Shown piece by piece: positions 42,176 through 50,632 of a stretch of 64,000 bases of DNA. Origin of the DNA: CAZIZT01 sp964544085. GTDB taxonomy: Bacteria > Campylobacterota_A > Desulfurellia > Desulfurellales > Hippeaceae. A program made the position numbers and the translations under genes. Each line of letters starts with the position of its first letter. Position 1 is the stretch's first letter. The notes beneath the pieces are model-generated. The model saw only the letters and a list, made by a program, of their open reading frames with translations, did no database searches and was not told where the DNA came from. The stretch spans positions 1 through 64,000 of the forward strand of contig CAZIZT010000003.1 in NCBI GenBank assembly GCA_964544085.1. The letters are read 5' to 3'.

Positions 42176-43263
42176 TGCTGCTTGAGGTAGACAGACATGG
42201 ATGGGAAAGCGAACTCTATGCCCAGTTCTTCCATTATGTCTATAATTCTGAAGTTTATCTCTTCTCGAATGGCAAGGTACTCTTCCCAGTTGGTTGTATT
42301 TGTAAAGCAGTAGACAAATATATTGAGTGAACTATCGGCGAATTCAGTGAAATAAACGAGCATGGTGCCTTTGTACAAGCCTGGATGCTCTTTTAACATG
42401 GTGCGTATCCTGTTTACGGCGGCTTTGAGTTTCTCAGGCGGTGTGGAATAGGTCACACCTATGGTAAACTTGATGCGTCTGCGCTTGCGAAGCGTAAAGT
42501 TTTCAACGGGCTGGTTGGCTATCTGTGAGTTGGGCACAGATACAAGTGAGTTTTCGAAGGTGCGTATCTTTGTACTTCTGAAGCCTATATCTTCGACAAT
42601 ACCCTCTGTTGATGATGTTTTTATCCAGTCCCCAATCCTGAAAGGTCTATCAAAAAGAATTACCAGACTGCCAAACATGTTGGCTATTGTATCCTTTGCA
42701 GCTAAGGCTACAGCAAGACCGCCTATGCCCAGACCGGTGATAATTGCACCTATGTTGTAGCCCCACATCTGGACAATCAAAACAAAGGCTATTACCACAA
42801 TGGAAAACTTGATGAACTTGTTAAAGAAAGGTATGAAACTTAAACCTACTTCGAAATTCTGCTTGGTGAAAAAGGCTTCGAGTGCGGCTGTTGTTATCGT
42901 GTCAGTTCTATAGAGAGCCCAGCCTATAGTGAAGATAACCAGCGAGACAAAGGCTTTGGATGCTATTATGTTGTAGCTTGGCCCAAAGTCTAGCCATATA
43001 AAGGCAAAGTAAAAGCCCATTGCACCTATGATAAATTTCAATGGTGGTTCTATCATTGTCAAAAATTCATCGTCGATGCGCGTTTTTGTTTTTGTAACCA
43101 CTCTTCTGAGGTATCTGATGATAATTCTGGAAAAGACCTGTCTGAGAAGTAGAAAGATAAAGAGAATGAGTAGTGCTATGAGAATGCTATAGAATCTAAC
43201 ATGGGCAACGGAGTAGCTTAGATAGGAGTGAATATCGGTTATGAGCTCCGTGAGGCTTTTCAT
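42172..43263 (-). CDS. mscS: MscS-type mechanosensitive channel
   Basis: Inner-membrane channel (363 aa) of the small-conductance family, which opens on hypo-osmotic shock. Four or five N-terminal helices precede the pore-lining helix, which is rich in Gly and Ala (ITGLGIGGLAVALAAKDTIANMFGS, split here at about 170-195), then the beta domain with FRIGDWI and VPNSQIANQPVENFT, and the C-terminal vestibule. It is a typical YnaI/YbdG-sized member. It overlaps the GATE gene downstream. Confidence 0.9.
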   Translation of the reverse strand: MKSLTELITDIHSYLSYSVAHVRFYSILIALLILFIFLLLRQVFSRIIIRYLRRVVTKTKTRIDDEFLTMIEPPLKFIIGAMGFYFAFIWLDFGPSYNIIASKAFVSLVIFTIGWALYRTDTITTAALEAFFTKQNFEVGLSFIPFFNKFIKFSIVVIAFVLIVQMWGYNIGAIITGLGIGGLAVALAAKDTIANMFGSLVILFDRPFRIGDWIKTSSTEGIVEDIGFRSTKIRTFENSLVSVPNSQIANQPVENFTLRKRRRIKFTIGVTYSTPPEKLKAAVNRIRTMLKEHPGLYKGTMLVYFTEFADSSLNIFVYCFTNTTNWEEYLAIREEINFRIIDIMEELGIEFAFPSMSVYLKQQ

Positions 43264-43269
43264 CTTGAA

Positions 43270-43737
43270 TTACTCCCTCAAATCGGCAATGAGTTTTCTT
43301 GGTTCGAACAACATGTCAAGAGCATCTTCTATCGATTTTGCAACGATGTCGGCTGAAAGAATAGCCTTTGTAAAGCATCCATCTGCGTTTATCACGGCAA
43401 TTCCTATGCAGGCTTGCCTTAGCATTTCTGTATCATTGTTACCATTGCCTATTGCTACGCACCATTGAGGACCAAGTCTATTTACAAGTTCGCCTTTGAA
43501 CTGCTTTGCAGTACCTTCTATTACATGGATCTCTACGTCTAAGCCCTCCAACTCTCTTCTTGCTGTTCCAAACGTGTCGGCTGTTAAAACCTTAACACTC
43601 TCAAATTTACGCGAAAGTTGTTTTAGTCTTTCTCTGACGCCGCTTATTAGCCGGCCGTTTTCAGAGAGTGTGCCCGTGTAGTCAAGCAATAGATATCTAA
43701 GCTCCAATTTCCTTCCGTCTACTTCAAACCTGATCAT
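43270..43737 (-). CDS. HAD-family phosphatase, P-type-ATPase-like
   Basis: Small soluble HAD protein (155 aa) resembling the catalytic P-domain of P-type ATPases. Motif I is LLDYTGTLS (DxTGT type), motif II TAD, and motif IV IGNGNNDTEML. The DxTGT form is that of P-type ATPases rather than usual HAD hydrolases (DxDGT). No membrane helices are present. Its substrate is unknown. It lies 3 nt downstream of the DppB-like permease and 6 nt upstream of mscS. Confidence 0.85.
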   Translation of the reverse strand: MIRFEVDGRKLELRYLLLDYTGTLSENGRLISGVRERLKQLSRKFESVKVLTADTFGTARRELEGLDVEIHVIEGTAKQFKGELVNRLGPQWCVAIGNGNNDTEMLRQACIGIAVINADGCFTKAILSADIVAKSIEDALDMLFEPRKLIADLRE

Positions 43738-43740
43738 TCT

Positions 43741-44703
43741 TTAATACCTTATCCTCGGGTCTATCAGTGCATATGTTATATCTGCGAGAAGATTGCCAAG
43801 GAGCGTAAGGATGGTGCTGATTGTGAGAATTCCCATTATGGTTGGATAGTCCCTTGCCAGTGCTGAATAGTAGAATAGCTGCCCCATTCCTGGTATGGCA
43901 AATATGGACTCAATAATTACACTGCCACCTATTAAACCGGGGATAGAAAGACCAAGGATCGTAACAAGCGGCAAGAGTGCGTTTTTCAGGGCGTGCCAGT
44001 AGATTTTTCTCATACTAACGCCTCGCATATACAGTAGTCTGATGAAATCCTTATCGAGTACGTCTATGATGCCTTTTCTTACGTAGCGTGAGAATCCGGC
44101 AAGGGAGCCGTACACGCCAATGGCTATAGGTATAACAAGATGTTTGGCAAGGTCAATGTAGTAGGCAAGTGTGCCGGGTTTGACACCAATGGAGTGCAAG
44201 CCAGAGATAGGCAATAGGTGCCACTTAACACCAAGCAGTATCATCAACAGTAGAGCAAGCCAAAAAGAAGGCATGGCATATCCGCTAAATACAAAGAGCG
44301 TAAAGAATTTATCAATCAGGGAATCCTTCTTAATAGCACTTATTACACCAATTGGTATGGAAATAGCAAGGGAAATGAGCAGTACCACCACATTTATGCC
44401 CACGGTTACCGGTAGTCTTTCGCCTATCTTTTTTATTACACTTACACCATCGACCAGGCTGACACCGAAATTGAGATGCGAGACAGACTTTAGCCAGTCT
44501 ATGTACTGAATATAGAGTGGTTGATCAAGATGGTAGAGCTTTTTCATTCGCTGTAACGCTTCAGCTGATATGTTGGGATTGAATGTGCCCATCGAATTGA
44601 CAGGATTACCCGGAGCAAGGTGTATTATCACGAAGATGATAATTGTTATACCAAAGAAGGTAGGAATAAGCTCAAGGAGTTTTCTTGCAATAAAGAGTTT
44701 CAT
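43741..44703 (-). CDS. dppB: DppB-type ABC transporter permease
   Basis: Inner-membrane permease (320 aa, six helices) of the dipeptide/oligopeptide/nickel ABC family. It has the DppB N-terminal helix IPTFFGITIIIFVIIHLAP and the family's NSMGT and GDYPTIMG-like blocks, with the coupling-loop EAA-type region near IYWHALKNALLPL. The expected partners (DppC, ATPases and binding protein) are absent from this operon, so it is an orphan here. It overlaps the HD-GYP gene by 4 nt. Confidence 0.88.
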   Translation of the reverse strand: MKLFIARKLLELIPTFFGITIIIFVIIHLAPGNPVNSMGTFNPNISAEALQRMKKLYHLDQPLYIQYIDWLKSVSHLNFGVSLVDGVSVIKKIGERLPVTVGINVVVLLISLAISIPIGVISAIKKDSLIDKFFTLFVFSGYAMPSFWLALLLMILLGVKWHLLPISGLHSIGVKPGTLAYYIDLAKHLVIPIAIGVYGSLAGFSRYVRKGIIDVLDKDFIRLLYMRGVSMRKIYWHALKNALLPLVTILGLSIPGLIGGSVIIESIFAIPGMGQLFYYSALARDYPTIMGILTISTILTLLGNLLADITYALIDPRIRY

Positions 44704-46817
44704 GTTTCACCACTCTTTTTTTTCTTTATACATCTATAAATGAGCTCTTCAGCGTTTTGTGCTTCATCGGGATACACGGTAAAGGTTATATAACAACCCA
44801 TGATGGAAGTGGCTTCTCTTTTGTCTATAATGCAGCTTTTCTGCATAATCTTGGAAAGCATACCCTTTTTCAATTCCTTGGCTATAATTTCCTTAAACAC
44901 CCTGGCAGTGGGACCGGTGTAGATGAACATAAACACATCGGCTCCCGTTCGTGCCAGAGCCTTTACTTTTTTGAGTTTGTTTAGCTCTTCGGCAACAAGA
45001 ACGATAACCTTATCACCAATCTCGGTGCCGTATTTATAGTTTATGTAAGAGATGTTCTTGATGTCAACCATAAAAACGGCAAAGGATTCACCGGAGGCTA
45101 TTTTCTCATTAACGGCTTCAACGAACGCTTCTCTCCTGTATAGACCTGTCATGTGGTCCCTTTTTAGAAAGTCCCTTCTTGCAGCTTCCAGCTCTCTTGG
45201 TACGAAGCTCTCAATGGGCTCCCGAACACGTTTTTTGAATTCATCCACAAGTTCTTTTTTCGTTTTTTCCAGGATTGCTTGATCGACAGGTTCAGCCCTG
45301 AGGCTTTCTATCGCTTTGTCGGGCGATATGCTTACCCGGTAAGGTCTATCCGTGGTAAGGGCATCGAAGATGTCTGCGATGGCAAGCATCCGCGCTCCGA
45401 TCCTTATCTGATCCTTACTTAATCCGTCTGGATATCCGCTACCGTCTGTGCGTTCGTGGTGTTGTCTTATACAAATGGCCACTTCTTCGAACTTCGGTAT
45501 ATTTTTTACTATCTCGTAGGAAAAAACAGGATGTAATTTCATGATCTCATACTCATGCGGCGTTAGTTTGCCGGGTTTTAGTAATATGTTGTCAGGGACA
45601 CCGATTTTTCCAATGTCGTGTAACAGACCGGCATTGTAGAGTACTTCTTGCTCGTTTTTATTGAAACCCAGCACCTTTGCCATTCTTTTTACATAGTGTG
45701 CCACATGTTCCGAATGTCCCCTTGTATAGACATCCTTGGCTTCTACAGAAGAAACAAACGCCCGAATCAATCCCGATTCTGTTGCAGATAGGAGGGATGA
45801 GATCTTGTGTATGTTTTTGTGAGAGTGTATGAGTGATACAAAATGCTCTGTCATAATCTTTAAGAAGTCGAGCTGTTTTGTGTCGATCGCCGGTTCATCC
45901 TGTCTAAAGCCGATACACAGAAGAGCAATCGTTTTGCCACCAGATAGAATAGGTATTACGTGTGCCGTGGCTAATTCTATTCTGGATGGACACCGTTTAA
46001 GCGCTTCCCTTTTTAGACACTCCATCCTGTTTGTTATATTATCTATCCAGAGGTCGTATAAAGGTGTCTGTTTGAAACTTTCGTACGTTAAGGTTTTAAA
46101 CTCTGTGTCAATTGCTGCGTAGATATCTTCTGCGGGGAAAACGAGGCTTACACTGTCAGCCGAGCTAAAGGATTTAATTTCGGAGAGCATTGATCTTACA
46201 AAGTCCTGAAGTTTATCCGGACTTTCTATACCGCCAGAGACGGTTTTGAGCATATCGATATAGTGTGCAGTTAGTTTACGCTCGTTTTCCAGCTTTCTTT
46301 CTGTCTCTTCCTTATCAAGCTCGAGTGCAATGGTATCGCAGATAGCTTTTGCAACCTCTATTGTTTTCTCATCAAAGCTACTCTTTTTGCTGAAACTAAC
46401 AAGGTGCAGAGAACCAAATATCCTTCTTGGGGAACGTATTAGAACAACAAGTGCTGATTTCAGGCCGGCTTTTTTCCAACCATCCATAGCATACGGATAG
46501 GTTTCGTAGTCGTGAATAAGCACATATCCCCTGTTTGTTAATGTTGTGGTAAATCCTACTCTATCTTTGAGGTTAACTTTTAGGTTTTCATGGGCTATCT
46601 CTTTGATAAATCTCGAGGAGTAGCTGAACTCAACAAATCCGTGCTTCCACAGTCCAATAAATGCACCATCAACACCGAAGAACTCTGAAAGCGCATCCAG
46701 TATGGAGAGCCAGTTGTCGGTTGTGTAGAGTCTCCTTGCTATTTTGCTGATAAGCCCGAACAGGCTTGTAAGATCGCATGCTTCGGTAATCACTGTGAGA
46801 CAGGGTACCACAGGCAC
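44700..46817 (-). CDS. GAF/HD-GYP protein with degenerate GGDEF
   Basis: A 705-residue putative c-di-GMP signalling protein. The order is a GAF domain (about 20-165), a second GAF-like domain (about 190-340), HD-GYP (about 355-505) and a GGDEF-like domain (about 555-700). HD-GYP motifs HDIGK, HHERTDGSGYPDGL and ADIFDALTTDRPYR are intact, so c-di-GMP phosphodiesterase activity is expected. The GGDEF signature reads TGADVF, which predicts no cyclase activity; the domain may sense GTP or mediate contacts. The start (GTG 46817) is uncertain, with no clear ribosome site; a GTG eight codons further in is the alternative. It heads an operon with dppB, HAD and mscS. Confidence 0.85.
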   Translation of the reverse strand: MPVVPCLTVITEACDLTSLFGLISKIARRLYTTDNWLSILDALSEFFGVDGAFIGLWKHGFVEFSYSSRFIKEIAHENLKVNLKDRVGFTTTLTNRGYVLIHDYETYPYAMDGWKKAGLKSALVVLIRSPRRIFGSLHLVSFSKKSSFDEKTIEVAKAICDTIALELDKEETERKLENERKLTAHYIDMLKTVSGGIESPDKLQDFVRSMLSEIKSFSSADSVSLVFPAEDIYAAIDTEFKTLTYESFKQTPLYDLWIDNITNRMECLKREALKRCPSRIELATAHVIPILSGGKTIALLCIGFRQDEPAIDTKQLDFLKIMTEHFVSLIHSHKNIHKISSLLSATESGLIRAFVSSVEAKDVYTRGHSEHVAHYVKRMAKVLGFNKNEQEVLYNAGLLHDIGKIGVPDNILLKPGKLTPHEYEIMKLHPVFSYEIVKNIPKFEEVAICIRQHHERTDGSGYPDGLSKDQIRIGARMLAIADIFDALTTDRPYRVSISPDKAIESLRAEPVDQAILEKTKKELVDEFKKRVREPIESFVPRELEAARRDFLKRDHMTGLYRREAFVEAVNEKIASGESFAVFMVDIKNISYINYKYGTEIGDKVIVLVAEELNKLKKVKALARTGADVFMFIYTGPTARVFKEIIAKELKKGMLSKIMQKSCIIDKREATSIMGCYITFTVYPDEAQNAEELIYRCIKKKKSGET

Positions 46818-46887
46818 TATAGAAAGTCAATCCAGCATTAGAATTTGTCACAATAAATGATACTATCATCCTGTATTAACCTTTAGG

Positions 46888-46916
46888 TTGACAAAAGCCG
46901 GTAGATTGTATATCAA
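46888..46916 (+). promoter_or_regulatory. tRNA-Ala promoter
   Basis: TTGACA and TATCAA separated by 17 nt, ending 15 nt before the tRNA; it may also serve ilvA. Confidence 0.6.
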
Positions 46917-46931
46917 TACTATCCTAAAGGA

Positions 46932-47008
46932 GGGCGGTTAGCTCAGTTGGGATGAGCGCTACCTTCGCACGGTAGAGGTCGGGGGTTCGACTCCCCTACC
47001 GTCCACCA
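46932..47008 (+). tRNA. tRNA-Ala (CGC)
   Basis: Cloverleaf with acceptor stem GGGCGGT/ACCGTCC, which contains the G3-U70 wobble that identifies tRNA-Ala, D arm GCTCAGTTGGGATGAGC, anticodon stem CTACC/GGTAG around TTCGCAC (anticodon CGC), T arm GGGGGTTCGACTCCCC, and encoded CCA. Confidence 0.92.
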
Positions 47009-47020
47009 ACGGGGGTAAAA

Positions 47021-48532
47021 ATGGATGGTATAATCCGGCTCATACTGACATCAAAGGTCTATGATGTTGTTAAGGAAACCCCCTTAACATTTGCCGACAA
47101 CCTTTCCAAGCGTTTCAACAACAGGATACTGTTAAAAAGGGAAGACCTGCAGGATGTTTTCTCCTTCAAAATTCGTGGAGCATACAACAAAATAGCCCAT
47201 CTGGAAAAGGAACAGAAGGCCCGTGGTGTAATATGCGCATCTGCTGGCAACCATGCACAGGGTGTTGCGTATGCAGCCAGAGTTCTTGGTTTAAAGGCGA
47301 TGATTGTCATGCCAGAGACCACGCCACAGATAAAGATCAATGCCGTCAAGAAACACGGCGCGGAGGTGGTGTTAAAGGGCCTAAACTACTCTGAAGCGGC
47401 GGATTACAGCGTGGAGCTTGCCTCTACAACAGGTATGGTATACATACACCCCTTCGATGATGAGTACGTGATAGCAGGGCAGGGGACAATAGGCCATGAG
47501 ATTGTTAGGCAGACAACAAGCGAGGATGTCTATGCGATTTTTGTGCCTGTTGGTGGCGGCGGGCTTATCTCTGGTATTGCAGCTTTTGTTAAGGAGATCT
47601 ATCCCCACATAAAGATAATTGGCGTTGAGCCCGTTGATAGCAATGCTATGTACCTGTCGCTTAAACACAACAGACGCGTGGTTCTTGATAGGGTGGGTAT
47701 TTTTGCAGACGGCGTTGCTGTTAAGCAGATAGGTGAACTTACGTTTGATCTTGCTAAGCGTTATGTTGATGAGGTTCTACTTGTTTCAACGGACGATATA
47801 GCATCAGCGATAAAGGACATCTACTACGATACACGCAACATTGTTGAGCCTGCAGGCGCTCTTGCTGTGGCTGGAATAAAAAAGTACGTCCGCGAAAAGG
47901 GTATCGAGGAGAAGACCCTCATTGCCATAAACTCCGGAGCCAATATGAACTTCGATAGATTGAGTTTTGTGGCTGAAAGGGCGTTGATCGGTGAGAAGCA
48001 GGAAGCTTTGTATGCGGTTACCATACCGGAGCGCCCAGGAGAATTCAAACGATTTTGTGAGCGTGTAGTTGGGGATAAAAACGTATCCGAGTTTCATTAC
48101 AGGATATCTGGAAGACAGAAGGCTTATCTGCTTGTGGGCTTATCGGTAGATTACGAGAAGGAGAATGCTGAGATTTTGAGGAGAATGAAGGAAGCTGGTT
48201 ACTATGCAATGGACGTGACACCCAATGAACTGGTTAAGAACCACATCCGTTATATGATAGGTGGTAAGACACACGTTGTTGAGAATGAGCTTGTGTACCA
48301 CTTCAGATTCCCCGAAAAGCCGGGAGCTTTGATGAACTTCCTTTCGCACATGAAGGAGAACTGGAATATCTCCCTGTTCCACTACAGGCGCCACGGTGGT
48401 GAATTCGGTAGAGTGCTTGTTGGTTTTGAGATACCACCAGGGGAAGAAGCTGAATTTGAACGCTCGCTTGAGAAAATAGGCTACGATCATACCAACGAAA
48501 CGCGGAATATAGCGTGCAGACTCTTCTTATAA
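47021..48532 (+). CDS. ilvA: Threonine ammonia-lyase, biosynthetic
   Basis: PLP enzyme deaminating threonine to 2-oxobutyrate, the first step towards isoleucine. The PLP lysine is Lys50 in SFKIRGA; SAGNHAQG and VGGGGLISG bind the cofactor phosphate. The catalytic domain (about 1-330) is followed by about 170 residues with two ACT-like repeats (EAMYAVTIPERPGEFKRF-like start near 333, YHFRFPEKPGALMNF near 425), the arrangement of isoleucine-feedback-regulated IlvA. It starts 12 nt after the tRNA with GGGGG upstream, so the two are probably co-transcribed. Confidence 0.95.
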   Translation: MDGIIRLILTSKVYDVVKETPLTFADNLSKRFNNRILLKREDLQDVFSFKIRGAYNKIAHLEKEQKARGVICASAGNHAQGVAYAARVLGLKAMIVMPETTPQIKINAVKKHGAEVVLKGLNYSEAADYSVELASTTGMVYIHPFDDEYVIAGQGTIGHEIVRQTTSEDVYAIFVPVGGGGLISGIAAFVKEIYPHIKIIGVEPVDSNAMYLSLKHNRRVVLDRVGIFADGVAVKQIGELTFDLAKRYVDEVLLVSTDDIASAIKDIYYDTRNIVEPAGALAVAGIKKYVREKGIEEKTLIAINSGANMNFDRLSFVAERALIGEKQEALYAVTIPERPGEFKRFCERVVGDKNVSEFHYRISGRQKAYLLVGLSVDYEKENAEILRRMKEAGYYAMDVTPNELVKNHIRYMIGGKTHVVENELVYHFRFPEKPGALMNFLSHMKENWNISLFHYRRHGGEFGRVLVGFEIPPGEEAEFERSLEKIGYDHTNETRNIACRLFL

Positions 48533-48535
48533 GCG

Positions 48536-48563
48536 TTGACAAAGAGTCGGTTAGAGATATAAA
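48536..48563 (+). promoter_or_regulatory. Promoter of the glutaredoxin-like gene
   Basis: TTGACA and TATAAA separated by 16 nt, starting 4 nt after the ilvA stop and 43 nt before the next start codon. Confidence 0.55.
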
Positions 48564-48606
48564 TATGATGGCAAAAGAAATTTTTTCTTGGGATAAGGAG
48601 GTTTGA

Positions 48607-48864
48607 ATGGTAGAGAGGAAGGCGCGAAAACAACCGAGAGTTATAGTCTTTTCCACTCCGAGTTGCCCCTGGTGCAATAGGGTAAAGGCATATCTTAAAC
48701 AGAAGGGGGTAAAATTTAAGGATGTGGATGTTTCAAGAGATAGAAAGGCAGCTGAGGATATGGTTAGAAGAACCGGTCAACAGGGTGTGCCTGTCATTTT
48801 AATTGGCTCGAAGGCTGTGGTGGGATTTGATAAACCCAAGATCGATAAATATCTTGGTTTATAG
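48607..48864 (+). CDS. Glutaredoxin-like protein
   Basis: Small cytoplasmic thiol-disulfide protein (85 aa) of the glutaredoxin/NrdH fold. The active site is CPWC (20-23), the cis-Pro region is GVPVILIG, and the C-terminal GFDKPKIDKYLGL closes the fold. It could be a hydrogen donor or a general reductant; the electron source is not shown here. It has its own promoter and a GGAGG ribosome site, and is followed 11 nt later by paaK. Confidence 0.9.
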   Translation: MVERKARKQPRVIVFSTPSCPWCNRVKAYLKQKGVKFKDVDVSRDRKAAEDMVRRTGQQGVPVILIGSKAVVGFDKPKIDKYLGL

Positions 48865-48875
48865 GTGAGGGGGTT

Positions 48876-50177
48876 ATGATTTACGCAGATGAAATTGAGA
48901 CGATGCCCAGAGAGGCACTGGAGGCGCTCCAGCTGAAGAGGTTGAAGAATACGCTGGAGCGAGTGTACAACCTTGTTGATTTCTACAGGAAAAAGCTGGA
49001 TGAGGCAGGCGTAAAGCCTGACGACGTGAAGAGCCTTGACGATCTTAAGCGTTTGCCATTTACAACGAAACAGGATCTGAGGGATAACTATCCGTTCGGG
49101 CTGTTTACGCTTCCACTTGAGCAGGTGGTCAGGGTCCATGCGTCAAGCGGAACAACAGGTAAGCCCACCGTTGTTGGTTATTCGAGAAGGGACATCGACA
49201 TCTGGAGTGAGCTTATGGCGCGCTCATTTGCAGCCGCAGGTGTAACCAAGGGTGATATTATTCAGAATGCCTACGGCTATGGCCTTTTTACCGGTGGACT
49301 CGGTGCGCATTATGGTGGTGAGAAACTTGGTGCTACAGTTATTCCTATCTCTGGCGGCAACACGAAGAAACAGATAATGATCATGAAGGATTTGGGTTCC
49401 ACCGTGTTGACTGCAACACCCTCCTACACGCTTTATCTTGCTGAAGTGATCAGGGACATGGGCATCGAGAAAGATGAACTGCGTCTGAGAGTAGGTATTC
49501 TTGGTGCCGAGCCTTGGAGTGAGGAGATGCGCAAGATGATAGAGGAGAAGCTCGGCATAGATGCCATAGATATCTACGGCTTAAGCGAGATCCTGGGACC
49601 GGGTGTTGCAATCGAGTGTAGAGAGGCTAAGCACGGTTTGCACATCTGGGAAGATGCCTTCATACCAGAGATTATTGATCCCGACACAGGAGAGGTGCTT
49701 GAGGACGGAGAAGAGGGGGAGCTTGTTATCACAACGATACAGAAGGATGCAATGCCTCTGATCCGCTACAGGACACGCGACATCACAAGGATTATAAGGG
49801 AACCGTGCGTGTGCGGCAGGACGCATAGAAGGATAGAAAGGATCAAGGGAAGAAGCGATGATATGCTGATCATCAGGGGTGTAAATATCTTCCCGTCACA
49901 GATCGAGTCCCTGTTGATGGAAACCGAGGGTGTGGAGCCGCACTACCAGCTTATTGTGGATAGGGTTAACAACCTTGATACACTGGAAGTGAAGGTCGAA
50001 GTCAGTGAGAAAATATTCTCAGATGAGATCAAGCATCTTCAGAATCTTCAGAGGCAGATCGAAAAGGACATTAAGGATCTGTTTGGAATAAGCGTGAAGG
50101 TAACGCTGGCGGAGCCAAAGAGTCTACAGCGGTTTGAGGGCAAGGCAAAGCGCGTTATCGACAAGAGAAAGCTTTAA
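48876..50177 (+). CDS. paaK: Phenylacetate-CoA ligase family protein
   Basis: Adenylate-forming enzyme (433 aa) activating phenylacetate or a related aryl acid to its CoA thioester. The P-loop is SSGTTGKPTVVGYS (about 90), followed by YGLSEILGPGVAIEC (about 235) and the hinge region GRSDDMLIIRGVNIFPSQIE, all characteristic of PaaK. In strict anaerobes paaK next to an ACT-domain gene often belongs to aromatic amino acid (via arylpyruvate) metabolism; here the neighbours are such an ACT gene and an amino-acid-type binding protein, which suits that reading. Confidence 0.92.
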   Translation: MIYADEIETMPREALEALQLKRLKNTLERVYNLVDFYRKKLDEAGVKPDDVKSLDDLKRLPFTTKQDLRDNYPFGLFTLPLEQVVRVHASSGTTGKPTVVGYSRRDIDIWSELMARSFAAAGVTKGDIIQNAYGYGLFTGGLGAHYGGEKLGATVIPISGGNTKKQIMIMKDLGSTVLTATPSYTLYLAEVIRDMGIEKDELRLRVGILGAEPWSEEMRKMIEEKLGIDAIDIYGLSEILGPGVAIECREAKHGLHIWEDAFIPEIIDPDTGEVLEDGEEGELVITTIQKDAMPLIRYRTRDITRIIREPCVCGRTHRRIERIKGRSDDMLIIRGVNIFPSQIESLLMETEGVEPHYQLIVDRVNNLDTLEVKVEVSEKIFSDEIKHLQNLQRQIEKDIKDLFGISVKVTLAEPKSLQRFEGKAKRVIDKRKL

Positions 50178-50195
50178 AAGTCGAAGGGGAGTGGT

Positions 50196-50630
50196 ATGAA
50201 AAGAATCAGACAGATTTCAGTTTTTATCGAGAATAGACCCGGCAGATTGCTTGAGGTGGTTGAGCTTTTGGGCTCTAAAGGCATCAATCTAAAGGCTCTC
50301 TCTCTTGCTGACTCTTCCGACTTCGGCATAGCGAGGCTTATAACCAACAACACCGATGAAGCGGTACGCATACTTAAGGAGAGTGGGTTTACGGTCAGTG
50401 TCACGAATACGCTTGCATGTTTGATTGAAGATAAACCCGGATCCCTTGCGCGGATACTTCGACTGCTTGCGAATGAGAATATTAATGTTGAGTACATGTA
50501 TGGGTTTGCCTCACCAATAGCTGGCAGGGCTGTAATGGTTTTTAAACTGTCGGATCTGGAGAAGGCTCAGGAGATGTTTAACAAAAATGGTGTAGAACTC
50601 TTATCTCAAGAAGAAATAAGGGAGATTTAG
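50196..50630 (+). CDS. Tandem ACT-domain protein
   Basis: 144-residue protein made of two ACT domains (about 5-70 and 72-140), each starting with the V/L-E-N-RPGRL or L-I-E-DKPGSLARIL ligand-loop pattern. It has no catalytic domain, so it is a small-molecule (probably amino acid) sensor. Immediate coupling to paaK (18 nt) and the binding protein (2 nt) matches a conserved arrangement in which the ACT protein is thought to regulate or report aromatic amino acid use. Confidence 0.9.
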   Translation: MKRIRQISVFIENRPGRLLEVVELLGSKGINLKALSLADSSDFGIARLITNNTDEAVRILKESGFTVSVTNTLACLIEDKPGSLARILRLLANENINVEYMYGFASPIAGRAVMVFKLSDLEKAQEMFNKNGVELLSQEEIREI

Positions 50631-50632
50631 GT

